DNA of 64,000 bases. Source: Apis mellifera. Taxonomy: Eukaryota; Arthropoda; Insecta; Hymenoptera; Apidae. A program made the position numbers and the translations under genes. Location: the NCBI RefSeq assembly GCF_003254395.2, contig NC_037639.1, forward strand, positions 12,629,037 to 12,693,036, written 5' to 3'. Position 1 is the stretch's first letter. The number at the start of each line of letters is the position of its first letter. Shown piece after piece: positions 48,872-63,103 of the stretch. The notes beneath the pieces are model-generated. The model had not been told where the DNA came from, did not search any database, and worked only from the letters and a program-made list of their open reading frames with translations.

Positions 48872-51800
48872 AACTAGCTTATGTGCAACAAGGTTTTCAA
48901 AGAAGCGCGTTTCCATGGGGGACACGTACGTTTTGTGCACGAAGCCAATTTTAATAAGGTCACGGGGATTAAGTTAGAAAATTTAATTTGCATAAAAAAC
49001 GTTTTTATCCGCTGCATTCGGAATTATCGAAGTTGACGATGGACCGAATTGGATTAACGGCTGCCTCGTTATTGAATTAAATATATTAAAAAGTGAATCT
49101 TTTGATCAAGCTGTGGCGAATATGGTGACCGCAAAACGGTTCACGGTGAAATATTTATTACGCGTGACAAATGAAAATGACGAAGAAAGGGATCACTGAT
49201 CAATTCTGTTTCGAGTTGATTGACACCGCTTATGTATCTCGTTTACAAAAACGATTAAAAATGTATACATCATTTTTTTTAATTCAACAAAATAAGAATC
49301 TACGCAAAACGGTTCACGACAATATTTATTATTCGTGACAAATTGCGTGAAATTGCAATTGAAAATGAAGAAATGCATGTGAAGAAAGATTTTAACAAAA
49401 TAAAATTAAATAAAACGTTCTTTTTTGAAAATAAATTCGTCGTTCCACGTAAGAAAACACAAAGGAGGATGGTTTAACAGGCAGTGTTTCACAAGAGATA
49501 AGGAACGATCGAGACGCGAAAGGAAAGAGGAAGGAATCATGATCGCATATTGAAACAATTTTACACGCATCGTCATTCGATCCAGTGTCTCGTTCAATTA
49601 TCCCCACCACCTATGCCCTTCTTCCTCGCAGGCAAATGTTATGTCAGCTCCCTTTGATCGTATTCAAAAGATACGATTCGTGCAGGGTGCGACAATGGGA
49701 AAGGGGGAATTGTTGCGGTCTTGAGGCAAAGACCGCGCGAAAAGTTCCGGTTTGTCTCGGGATCCGGTTTTTTTTTCACGGTCGCGTCGCTCAACCGTGT
49801 GCGTGCGTGTACGTGTGTGTGTGGACGTTCATGCATCGTTCACGGTGGGCGTGCCGCGCTCGACAAATCGCCTTTCGATGTATGCCTGAGTGATTTCGAA
49901 TGGAATGGAAACAGAGGCTGGAGGAAACAAGGGGGACGGAGAAGCCGTAAATATCATTTCTCTTGGTATCATACGTTACTATCGTGCCTCGCCTTTGCGA
50001 CAGATTACGAGAGGAAGGGGTTGTTGAATCGTGGGCTGGAAATCTCGAGTGGAACGAAAAAAAATACTCGTTTTTCCAACGATGTGAAAATAATTTTGAC
50101 GAATTTTCGTGCGTGTTGGAGGATTTTATACGCCGTTCCACGAAAATTTGCCTGCCTGAATGAGAATCCTCGGAACGTTTCTCGAGTAGAACAGTCGAGA
50201 CATTGAACAGTCGGTGAAACATTGATCTGAAAATTAATTAGTTAGTTGGCTACCCGTTGCAACTCGTGTCTTCGGATACGCTACGTGCGGAAAGAGAGAG
50301 TGGCGCGATCGATATTCCCAGCCGAGCCAAAAACTTTCGGCCGGCAAACGGTTCGGGGAGGAGGGCAGGGGGTGGAAGAAATACGTATTCAATGTCGTTC
50401 GCAATCACTCGGCTCCAACTTTAATTACATTCTATCCTCGAATTTTAAAATTATTAATAACGCTATACCGCCGTTTGAAACGGGCAATTTTAAAAGTTTC
50501 GGGATAAATAATTCTTTCGTTTCCTTCGTCCTTCATCCCCCCCTCCAATGCAAACAATTTGTTTCCATCCGCTACCAATTCCGCGTAAAACGAATTTCTT
50601 TTTTTTTTTTTATATAAATTTCGCTCAATCGATACGCTCGCGTCTCGATTATACAATATCTGTGTGCGTTTACTTTCTGAAATAAAAAAAAAGAGAAAGA
50701 GAGAAAAAAATCTGTGTGTGTGTGTATAAATTCAGTTCATCGGGTAACAAGCGCGGATGCAATGGAATGGTCAAACTAATGGAAACTTGGAATGAGAGAG
50801 ACGAGCAAACGGTTCTGTCTGTCTGGATTTCTAAATTCCGTAGTTCAATCGATCTCGATTCAATCTTGTCGTCGGCAAAAGACGCGTCAAGCCTCGTCGA
50901 TACGACGATACAATGGAAATTGCGAGACAAGAGAGGAGGCATCATCATCGATGCAATATATTCGTACAGACGACGCCTTTTACCCGTTCCTCACAATGCG
51001 ATCCCTTCCGATCGATCCTTTTCGGGATCCTTTTCCTTTGAAAACGGCGCGGATGCCGTCCTTCTATCGACGAGGTATCGAAAAGGTTAAACGCAATCGC
51101 GTCGCCCCATCTGCAGAAAGTTTGGGGAAAGAGAACGGTCGGATGAGATCCGAGACGTGGTTTAATTCGTTTTGACAACGACGCTGTTTGACCCCTCCCT
51201 TAACTGCATCTCCGCGCCTCCTGTTATTTCCTCCTTGAATTAGAACGTTGCGCACTTGGGCAGATGCCAGATTTATTTTTGCGATACGAAACATATTCCA
51301 CTCGATCTAATTCATCGGTTATTATTTTGTCGACGAGGAAAAAACTCTCTGTCTTTTTATCTTCCCTCTCCTCCCCGTTATTCTAGTGGCAATATCCGGA
51401 GTATTCGACTATTTGCAGGTGAAGAAAAAAGGATCGTGGAAACTTTTAATTTGCCGACGGGAGTTCGAGTTTGCGTTTCCAATTTGCATGGCTTTAAAGA
51501 TAAGATAAGAAGGACGATCGCCCGGATTAACGAGCAAATGTCGCGAATTAAATATCGAACGAGAAGAATGCTTCTTGCGTAATAAACGCTTTAGCTTTCT
51601 CTCTCTCTTCTTTTTTACTTTCCTTCAGTTAAATGGGTTTATAAAATAATCGACTCGATGTGTACATATCGCTCCCTCCCAAAAAAAAAGAATCAAACGA
51701 GGGGAAGTAATAACGCGTTTGTTATAAAGTATACCGTGCGTGAACGGAGTTAATGGTCCTAAAGGATCCATAATAGAAAAACTTTGCGCGAAATGTCGCT

Positions 51801-54800
51801 TTATCTAACGGAGTCAGGTTATTGCGCCGTTTGTCCACTCCAATATGGCCGGTAATACGATACTCGGGCAACGTTTTGCCTCTTTAATCATAACCTCGAA
51901 ACCGTACAACGTACGCGTTCCCCGCGTCGGATATCAAGTTTTCGCGATAAGATCTGACCGGCTGCCACGCGCAAACGTTTTATATATTATGAAAGAAAAT
52001 TATTAGATTCCGATTAGGTGTACCTCATATTTATCGTACATATGTACACCCTTATCTCTTTTTATATACAGCTCCAAGTACACCCTTTCCAACAAGTTTC
52101 TCCTAAGCAACTATTACTTTGTCGCGAGCGAAATACAGACAATTCGTCCAAATTCCAAATTCGTTATCATTGTTACTCGAAGTTTATTCGGGTCGCTTAC
52201 ACTTTTACCCGAACTCCGGTGATTTCCAATAATCCGCCCACGTGATACGAAACTCGGCCGACTTTTGAGGCGAGCTATCGACAAGCATTCGACGTGAATA
52301 AACTCCACGAAATTTCCTCTCTCGATCGAGAGAATCGTCAGTCGATCAGACTGAAAAAGTTTCGCTTCGCGTCGACTACTTTCGCGAGGCAGCGACATTA
52401 CATCCGCTTCCGGGGATTCGAAGCGTTTAAGCGTAAACGATATATATGTATATATATACTTTTATCGACCTTGACCGCCATTTCACGCGCGGCAATACGT
52501 TTCCATAATCCATACGTTCCACAAAGTTCGGTTTTTCGCCCCTTTCGTCATTAAGGTTTCGACTAATGCTATCTAAAATACAAATAAATTAGTAGTAATA
52601 TTGGAGGATCAATTTATTTATCTTACAATCTACTATCGCGACGAGGATATTCGTTTTTTCGACACGCAACCGAAGGATTTCGATGGAAATTTCAAAACTA
52701 TGTTACTGTTCGATTAAACGAAATTAACAGGGAAGAAGAATAGGATTTATTAAACGCGAAAACGCGGATCGATACATCGATGAATCGACTCATTGCACGA
52801 TATAACGGACAATGAAATTGCACCGTCGAAATTATTCGAGCCGCTCCGTTCAATTTGATCGACCGCAATCAGGTTTAGGAAGGGCGGATTAAACGGGTGC
52901 CCAGGATGAATGCGCGATACATACGTTTAAGCATTGTACACGTGCGCCACTTTCTCGGCTCGCTCCTTCCTTTCCCTCCTTTTGTCGGGATCCTTCCTTG
53001 TGGATCGTGTGTCACGTGACGAGAATAGAATTGCGGCCCGAATAAAAATCGTCGCGTCGTCAAATGTCAACCCCAAAGTGCAGCCACTCGAGTTACAAGG
53101 CAAGGGAAACACGAGTCCGAAAAGGAGAAAAAAAAAAAAAGGTCAGTCTTCGGCCTCGATTGTTGTCGATTGTCGACAATTTCTTGGGAGGGGGAAATTT
53201 TCGCGCCTTTATCGATTTTTCCAATTCGATCTCTAATTTTGCGAAAATTTGAATTCTTTCTTCGCGGGGAAACTCGAACATCGCGGGAAAAAATCGGAAT
53301 CAGGAAATAAAAAAGTAAAAAAGCACGATGAAAGAAGATCGATTCGAGAAATTACCAACGTTGATAAAATAAAATAGAAAATTACGTGGAATAGGATATT
53401 CTCGGTAGCGAAATGAAGGTTTTTTTCGCAATTTGAGCATTCGGGGCATCGATGTACTCTCTCTTCGCGAGATGGAGCCTTTCTCGTTATTTTCTCGCCG
53501 TTTCATCGGCATCCACGTTGGTAATCCTCTTACTCGCCACGATAAAGCGGCCTGGTGATCCTCCGCCAATGGAATTTAAGAGCTTTGCGCCCGGATCCAC
53601 GAAGAATCCACGGAGATCCGTGGCCATCAACTCCGTTTTCCCATTTTCGAGGAAACGTCCGGGAGGAAAAGGGGGAGAAGGAAAGTGAGAGAAAAAGATC
53701 GATTTATTTCCCTCTCGCGTATCCACCCTCATCCATCCATTTATCTCGACGCCATAAAAAAATTTCCGCTCGGAGATTCGTTTCGACGATCAACGCTCCT
53801 TTCGATCGATTCGTAGTTCGAAAAGAAAGAAAGGAAAGAGAGGGAAAAAAGTATGGAGAAAAATTCGCACTCGTCGGAGAACGGCACGGGATCTCACCTT
53901 TCCGTTGTTTCCCTTTTTTCGTGCTCGTCCTTCCGGAATACGGGCCGACCTATATTTACATTTAGATTGAATTTCGTATTTTCCAAGAGCGAGTTTGGAG
54001 CATCGCCTGGACCACGCTGATTTCTGAACCGGGCGGAGAAAGGATGCGTGTTACCTTCACATTCCCTCCTCCCTTTCTTCTCTACGAAATTCGTGCTTCC
54101 TCGTCCCGAGGTTATACGTGAACGAATTTAGAAACGAGACACTCGGATTCGAGTCATTTTTGGCAGCGAATTTGGGTCGTATTCTTTTCTCAAAAAGAAA
54201 GAAAAAGAAAGAAAGTTTAAAACAACCAACGAATTAAGGTTCTTGTCTACTGGTTGCGTCGATCGGGCTTAAATCAAGCGAATTTCGATTACAATTCCCC
54301 AAGCATCGTTGGTTTATATTATCGACAAGGACGATTGTCTTTTTCGCGATTCTCGGTCATCCCCTTCAATCGTGTTCATTAACGACGCGTAATTACACAG
54401 GAAAATTCAAATTTGGGACATCAAACATTCTCTCTTCCTCTCTCTCTCCAACGCAAATCTCTTTTCCTAAAAAAGAAAAATATATCTATCCATAAATATA
54501 CATATGAAAATTCGTTCATCCTTCTTTTAAATCAATCACGATCCTTTCAAGAGAATACGAAAAATATTTTTTTCGTTCGGAGATACCTTTGTGAAAATTT
54601 TACCTCCATCCATTTGGCGAGTTGTTGGCGTTCCAACGTCAGCTTGGTCGTGAAAGCGATGGTTTATGCGCGCGTGGCAGAGGACGGATACGGTGAAGTA
54701 CGAAAATGGATGGCGATTCGGGGTTTCAAAGGAGACGTTATTCATTGGCTGGTTAAAATGTAAATAGTGTGTACCACGTAGACACTTTTATTCCCAGTTA

Positions 54801-54902
54801 CTCGGCGGTTACGTTATAAATGTGGGTCACAATATTTATTAGTCCATCATTATCGGCTTATAATTATTTCTCGCTCGCAGATGATGCAAATGACGTGACG
54901 TA

Positions 54903-54920
54903 ATATATATATATATATAT
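54903..54920. repeat. TA microsatellite
   Basis: A TA run of about nine units. Confidence 0.85.
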
Positions 54921-57767
54921 CGCAAGATGATTTAAACAATTTCTTCCCCCCCGTTTCGTCGTTTCATTCTCGATATATTAAAGGATATCACGTGTCATTT
55001 TCCTTAACGAACGTTACACAGCTTCCGCCGCTCGATTGTTTGGTCGCGCGTAATTGGATGTTGCGCCTCGATAGTGCATTCGATAATCGCATCGACCGTG
55101 GATATTTCGGAGAATCGTGCATCGCTCATCGTCGAAAAATATATAAGTCTCGAATTTCTCTTAAAAGGATAAAAGTGCGAGATTCTTGCGTCGAAAGATT
55201 CCCTCAATAGTCTAGAACGCGTCCTCCGTTTCCTTCTCTCCTTTTTCTTCTTTTCTCTTCCCCAATTTACCGTTCGCTGTTTTATTACACGACGAACAGA
55301 GCGGGCGAAGTAGTTGCGCGTGCCACGTAAATGGAATGCGACGAAGAAAGATTCTATCGCGGTCCGTGTTTGATTAGCGAGCAGCTGCGAGAAAATGGGG
55401 ATGGAGAGGGGGGTAATAGGCCATGGAAGAGGAACGACCGACGAGTTCCTCCGAGGGTGGGTTTAATTTAACGAAACACGTCGAGGCTCGCGATAAGCTC
55501 TGCACTCTGTATTGAGCGTACCGGTGTCGCGCTCAACCCTCACTGAGGCTGGCTACGTGCAGATAATGCGTTCGCAATTCGACGTTCAATTTATTTTAAA
55601 CGGCCGCTGCCGTTTATTGACGGAACGTCGTCCATTAAATCGCGGTTTTATATATATATACCACCGGTTTTTCTTTACCGGTGAAATTGTTAATTAGAAG
55701 AGAATGTTAACCTGAAAAATTAATCGATTAAAAATTACTTTAAATAATAGCGACTTTGTTTCATCCAATTTGTACGTAATCCGGTTTTAATTAATAAATT
55801 GAAAATAAATAAGAATAATACGCTCAACACTGATCCATTAATCATTTTAAATCGTTAAAATTTTGCCCATCTTCGGATTTAGAGATATATTAATAATTTA
55901 ATATTAAAGAAGCGACAATTTTTCATTACACCCGTGTTGTAAACGTATGACTCGACAACTCCGCAGACGTGGCGTAAAGTAAAGTATAGTGGCACGAAAA
56001 CCAGTATACGAGAGATATAAAATATAAAGAGCAACTCGTATCCGTTACGTGACACGCGCAACACCAGCGTGTTCTCACCAGAGGAAGCGTCGTGGAGAAC
56101 GCGTTCCCGAAAGAGCGTTATTCCACTCGAATATATCGCGCACAAACTCGAGCAAGAGTTGTACCGGACCATCTCTGCCATCGAAACGACGACGCGTCAA
56201 AAGCTATCGTTCGCAGCACAGAAAAATCGGGCTGAATACACCTGACTTTAAGCAATATCGAAAATATTCGAAGTTGTTAAAGATTCCCTTTCCTATAAAA
56301 AAATAATTCTCCATCTCCCAACAAGATCTCGCACACCTCTTCCAGACACTTCTTCGCCGATTCGAGCAGAGACGTCAGCAGCACAAGAGAGCGAACTCCT
56401 TATTGGACCCTTTGGAAAAGTTTTTGTCGTGGATGGCGGACGCGATGTCTCCGACAGATCCGCGGTATTCACGATCCACGCTGATCCCATCCTTCGCTCG
56501 ACGGACGGCGTGCAATTTCGTTCCCCCTTTTTTCGGCGCTGAATGGATGCGTGGACGAGGCGCCGCGGTGGATTTCAATTTTTTACGCGACGAGAGGTGA
56601 AACCGGGCGAGGAAAGAAACGTCGAATCCTCGAATTCGTTCGAGTCGACGATTTCGGGCCCCGTCTGAAAGAAACTGTTCCGTAAACTATACTTTGGGGA
56701 GTTGTGCGAGCCGAGGCGTATCTCGATCAACAGTATACGGTACACTGTTATCGTACGTGTTTTCGATGTCGATTTCGCGCACGACGCGACCTCTTATCGT
56801 TATTAAATACGCAGAGACGAGGTATATATTTATATACATCTCGTACAGAAACGATGATACGATGACGTCGTATGCTTGAATGGGATAGCGGAAATAGCGG
56901 AATAGAAAAATGTAACGACGCATACGCGATGGTAAGATCGGTGGATAGCGGTGGAAACTTTTCCTCTTTTCTTTTTCTTTTTCTTTTTCTTTGCAATATG
57001 CAATATAAGTGAGATCGATGCGACAGGATATTAGTTTAGGGAAGGGGCGATACGTGTGATACGATGTGAGAGTTGAAATGTTTCTGGTTTCCACCGCTAT
57101 TTCCGTGTGATTGGGAAGAGAACAGCCGTTCGAACGCGTCGAACAACGGTGAACGTCTACGTTAAAGCCTGGACCAGATTCGCGACACAAGCGCGTGCAA
57201 ATCGTCTCTAATTTACTACTTTATCTTTAGTTAGTTTCATTTTTTTTCTTTTTTTTCTTTTTTTGAGACACGTCTAAACTTGAGACACATCACCCATCTC
57301 TAAAAGTCGAATTCTCGAGAAACGTTGTACACATAATTCATGTAAAATACGCGACGTATTTATGGGTATACATGATTAGGGGAATCTAATCGAAGGAGGG
57401 TTTCAAATCAATCGGATGGAGAGATCGTAGAGTCGCGATTTACAGTGAAAAATCGGGAACAAACGAAGGAACCGCGCGACAACAATCAACTTTCTCAGCA
57501 TCTCCCCGCCGCTATTCAATTAAATATATCGGACGACTATCAAACGATCCAGTATAAAAATAAATAAGCTCTCTATTCTATGTAAATCCAATAATCCGTT
57601 AACGCGTTAACATTAGACGCAATCAACACAATATCCGTTAACGCTTATCGTGCTATCTTGCTGATCGAAGAGAAGAGAAGATCGCGAAAGAGAAATCGTC
57701 TCGATTCCAACCAAGTGTGTATATTTGGTACCGCACACGAAGTGACGAGATTTCCCTTTCTCGATAC

Positions 57768-57799
57768 ATATACATATATACATATGTATATATGTATAT
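57768..57799. repeat. 32-bp perfect palindrome
   Basis: A perfect inverted repeat centred on CATATG (57781-57786), made of TATA and CATA/TATG units with 13 matching bases on each side. It could extrude a cruciform under supercoiling. Confidence 0.8.
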
Positions 57800-58399
57800 A
57801 GATCTATATTACATCAATTCTATCGGGAATCGTGGAAACGTTTCTAGTCAAAACTCATTCGATCGATTAATTTGATATATTTGTATTACATTTCACAAAG
57901 TTTCTCCGTTCCATCCATCGGTATCTCGTGTTTCCACGGAATATCACCTCTCCCCTAGAAAGGAATAACGAAACGATGATTCTATTCGCGCATTATCGAA
58001 ACGCTTTCGTCTCTTCTTTCTTCCCTCCCGCGATTTCAAGATCGAAGAACTTTATTTTCTTCTTCTCCTCGTCGAACGCTTTCCATCCATCGACTCGATC
58101 GACATCGACGAGAAACAGAAAAAGAAAAGAAGAAAGAAAGAAAGAAAGAATAGAGATACTCGTTTCCACGATTTCCCGACCGAGTTGGGACAAATAAAGT
58201 TGTAGCGAATTTTAGTTGTGGATAATTGCAACACACTCGCGTGTTCGCGTCGTTCACACGCATCTGTTCACACACTCGCTCGCACACGGCCGTGAAATTT
58301 CGAAACACGATTAATCGAAATAATCGATAATTGCGCAACATGCTCGCGTATGAATCGTCATGGAACAGCGGCACGAGCAAACGCATTTTCGTGCTACAC

Positions 58400-58424
58400 T
58401 ATATATATATATATATATATATAT
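58400..58424. repeat. TA microsatellite
   Basis: A TA run of about twelve units. Confidence 0.88.
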
Positions 58425-59409
58425 CTCAAGCTAATTAATTTAACCACACCGTGATTAACTGGAATTGTACGTTTCGTTGACTCGTTTTTTTTTTCTTTTT
58501 TTTTGGTTTAATGATCACGAACGAATATTTATTTATGCGACGAAAGCTTTTTTTTTCGATACGAATATTTCAAGAGTAGTTCGAATAGTAAGGATGCGCT
58601 TACGTCTGCGATTTTTACGTCGTGACGCGACACGAGCAAGCAGATAAAATTATCGGGAAAGAAATATTTATGCCCGTTTCGAGCGGTAAAAATAAAAATA
58701 AATCGCTTTTCGAGAGAATTAAATTTTCCTTTTCGTCGGGAAAAGAAATCCATGTCTGAAACACGAATCGTCGCGTAAGAAATTTCAGACGTAACCGCAC
58801 ATTTATTCAGGTCCCTTTTTTTTTGTTCGTGTCCCACTAAAATTCTAAAAGAAAAACGTCATCGAGTTCGATCATCCTATCGCGTTTTTTCTTCTTCTTC
58901 TTCTTCTTTTCTTTTCTCTAATTGATCCGTTGTTCCTTCTTTGTACTTCGTTGTTTGCACACGGACGATATTCATTCTGCGCTCTGGGCCTATCTATTTC
59001 TTGTTTTTCGTTTTTTTTCCTTTTTTTTTTTAGAGAAAATTCTAAGGTATCAAAGAGGTTTTTCAAATTTCTCTCAAAATCATCCTATTTTTTTTTCTTT
59101 TTTTTTTTTTTTCCTTGGTTCGTTTAATTCGGCTTTATATCGAGCGATTTTTCTACGTAATAATAAAGTCAGGGGAGACAAATCGGCAAGAATTTTGCAT
59201 CTCGTAAATCGCGACGCGACACACGTACGACGACACGTTTGACAGTTTAGGAAATGAAATTTCCAGTTGATCTCAGGCCAGCAGGCAAATCGTGATTCCA
59301 CCGATTTATAACGGATTATCCGCGTTCTCGACTCGAAGCGTCGTAAATTCGTGAGTCGCCCATATAAACATATATCATTTTAACAGCACAAATAAATATT
59401 TTCTCCTTT

Positions 59410-59414
59410 TGCGC

Positions 59415-59445
<31 letters not shown>

Positions 59446-59460
59446 CGTATATATGTATAT
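59410..59460. repeat. 51-base alternating TG/TA tract
   Basis: Strict purine-pyrimidine alternation runs from a CGCG start through TG units, TATG units and TA units without a phase break. It is a compound microsatellite with Z-DNA potential at its left half. Confidence 0.85.
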
Positions 59461-62400
59461 CTACAATAAATACATCTCTCTTCCTTTACGTACTTACGAA
59501 ACATATTTCAAACGATTATCTCACTCGCCTCTTTATCGATCGCGACTAAAAAAGACGAGCGCGATTAGAGATACAATTGTCTAACGAAGTGGTTGCTTCA
59601 CATACATATTTTTCTTCTTCCTCTTCTTCCTCTACATGGACAAAGTAAATATTGATATTACAGATTTAGATAACATTTACTCGTTACGGACGATTACAAG
59701 TATGGACCCGTTTTCCAAATCCACGCAATCATGGACGTCGAACGTGTTGTGAACTCGATGAATTTAATTCCCTTATAATTACAATTCTCATTTAGATGGA
59801 GCACGTGTGAAACACACGAGAAAACTTGCACGTTCTCTCTAAATATCTACTCAAGGTTTTTCCTCTTCCTCCTCCTCCTCTTCTTCTTATTTTGGTCGAT
59901 TCGTTAATTTTAATTGTATAACAGATACAGCGTACGTTTACAGATATTTATATATGTACATATACAGAATATGCATATACGTTATGTGCTTTTTTCCCTC
60001 TTTCTATGTATACGTCAAACCGTGTCATCGGCCGGTTTCTTCGTTTCCGACCGGCCGACGAAACGAAATTTCCGAGATTGCGTTGATTTAATTGACACTT
60101 ATTCATTTTATCCTCTTTCGAGTCGGAGATTTTTCTTCGTGTCCAATAATGATCTCTCAGATAACATCTCTCTCAGACACGCGTGGACGTTTCTTTGGAC
60201 TCTGCGGGAGGGTGGATTTTCAACGAAGGAAGGAACGGCGTCGATACGTTATCCTCGAAAGTAATTTACAAACGGACGTTCCCCGTTTAAGCTTTTTCTC
60301 TTATCATCCGATATCAGCTCCGTTCATCGTGCTCGAGGCACGAATAATAATGGAACGTGACATTTTATTTCTTTTTTGTTTATTTAATTAAAGACGTTTG
60401 ACGATTTCCATCATTTTGTTTGTTGACAATGGAAAAAAATGATCAAAATCGAATCATCGCATCTAATCTCTTTCGACGTCTCGTGATTTTTGTTTGCACT
60501 CGTTTCAACCTGTATTTAACGAAAAGCTCGGTCACGAGACTCCCGTTTCGATATGAATGGATCGTCACGTTACGGAGAACAATGGTTGAAATAGTTTATG
60601 GAATAGAAAAAAAGTTGTATCGTATCGATTAAGTTGAATTCAGGATTTCAGTTACTGCTCGATACTGCTCGTAGTTTCAACAACGATATGAATGGGAATC
60701 TCATAATCATCGATAAAAAAAAAACTTGTTCGTACGGATTTTCGATGTGACGATAAAACCAGTTAATTATATTACACGCTCCTCAAACATTTGGTTCGAA
60801 ACTTCATCGATCGCGAATTTTCGAGACGTTCGAAAGTGTTGAAAGAAAGGAAGAAAAAAGAAAAGAAAAGATAAAAGCTTACCTTCGATCCTTTTGATAA
60901 ATATTAACGATTTATCAACGATTCCTCTCTCTGACGAGATACTCGAGTTTGTTTGCGATATATGTAAAATCTCCTCTTTATTTTTCTGTTATTTTTAACG
61001 CATAGGCAAATACATAGGATCTTTTCGTCTATTTTCTTCTTTCCACTATTTGCAGCTCCTTTCTTCTTCCAAATACGCGAGGATTCACGAGAGGAAACCT
61101 CCGATGAATTAATTTCGGTTTAATCGAATGGCGCGATACTTTGAATCGACGAGACTTTTGTTTATCATCCTTTCCTTTCATCATTCCATTCCCTCCTCGA
61201 AATTTCAAAATTTCAACAATTCTCTTCCTTCCAAGATCGCAAAGGGAAATTTTCTTCACGAAATCCAATAATGCGATAAACAATAGACCGTTTCCAGGAA
61301 GTCGTACTTCTTGGATGGATTCTGAGAGCGCACCCACGTTTAATTAGCCAGAAACGTATATCACGTTTATTCTCTTTCGTGGAATCGGGTTTCAACTTGA
61401 AACGATTCGATTCTCCCCCCGAAATTCATTCTTCTTCGTTAACGGTTGATTAAATCGGCGAGAACGAATTAATTCGCGATCGAAAGTCAGCAAGGATAAA
61501 TTTCTTTCTCGAAATTCTCGTTTCTTCTTTCCCCTTTCTGTGCAATCTAAGGTAAGACGCGAGATTTAGTCAGATTTTATTGGCGATATCGCACGATCGG
61601 AATCCTCCTTTTCAATCCTCGCAACGTTTGCTAAGTTACAAAGCGGCGGTTTCCATTGTTCGTATCCGAATCGACGTCGCGGCCCAATCGAAAGTGCACC
61701 CCTTTTCCATCGGACGGGGCGAGATTACGATCCGACAGGTTAGATTTATTAGGATTAATCTCATCGTTGGGAACGGTGTTTCGTTGTTTCGCACGATACT
61801 CGCTCCCCTTTGCGAAACCCTTCACGAGCTGCCCTTGGACGACACTCTCCTCCGCCCGCCCTTTCTCGCCCACCATCTCTCTTACGCGGGTAAAGAACTC
61901 CTGCGGTTATTTGTATCTGGAAAAAGAAGCCAACACACGAGTCGATGATAAAAACGTAGATTGTTGTATCTCTGCAGCGCAGACAGATAACGAATAATAA
62001 TAAATAAATTCGATCGAAAATACGGGAAAAGGATATTTGGACGAGTTGGAAAATTTTTGGAACGAGATAATTCTCTCGAACGAAACAGGTGTATCTTCTC
62101 TCCGAGCGAAGTGGAACTCGAAAACACAGCACCATTCGTGTTCGTTCAATATGGCTAACGTCTTAACGCAGCAAGTTTTCATTCGAATCTGAAACACGAA
62201 TGATCGAGCGTTCGAGAGATATTAAAATTTTATACGGAGAATGTAAAAGAGGAGTATCGGGCGCTGATGTAGCAGTTTACCGAATACTCGGCGTAATTCG
62301 TTTTCACGCCTCGAATCGTTGGCATTCACGGGGCGATATTTCTTCACGGTCTTAATATTTCATACGATTATCTAAACTTCCATTCTCCTTGATCGATGGT

Positions 62401-63103
62401 TTTCCGTTAGCATCGGCCATCTTCTTTCCGCAGCTCTATTTCTCTAAACAGACATCACTGTTTTCCGTCCCCATAAATTACTTAGCTCTCCTCGTATCGA
62501 GTTACAAGCTCCGTTTTTATCCGAATTTTTATACGTATCGTGTATAAAATTGTCAAGATCCAAGAGTCGATATTAAAATCGAAAATGGAAAATTTTGAAA
62601 TTTTATCGCCACTTTTCCCTCGATCCTCGAGAGTTACGAGCGAATGTAATAGCAGCAGCTTTCCTGCTCCGACTCGAAACGGAAGCGCGATATATCACCG
62701 CTCGTTAAGATCGGATTCGAGATTCGAAATCGCAAGCTCGCATATTGTTTAACTCGTGTGGTGTCGCGCAATTTTTTCCCGATCGATCTCTCCGACACGC
62801 GAAGCGCGATGGAGAAAGACACACGAGGAGATGGGAGGAGAGCAGCGGTGTTTTCCACGCAACGCGAAGGTAGAAAACGCACGCGGTTCATCGACGCGGC
62901 CATTTCTGCAACCGTGCTTTCTCCTCGTATTTACGAGGCTTAGCCGCCGACACGCGACCAAATTCGTTGACCTACTATTTTGCACGTAGATCCAGTTAGC
63001 GTGCACGTGTACGCCGAGGCGGGCTGATTGCTTTCCGGGTATAGAATATTTGGCTTTCGAGTCGCATGCATGCGAAATACCCTCGGCCGATCTACGCTCT
63101 GAC

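Larger units (their letters stand above)
47400..63100. other. Right intergenic region, no supported gene
   Basis: The region holds microsatellites, a long T-run, a 32-bp palindrome and a 51-base alternating tract. One frame at 56307-56600 on the plus strand looks more protein-like than the rest, but I cannot name it. Other frames of 100-160 codons overlap each other on both strands and are Arg-, Ser- or Phe-rich. No RNA gene was recognised. Confidence 0.45.
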
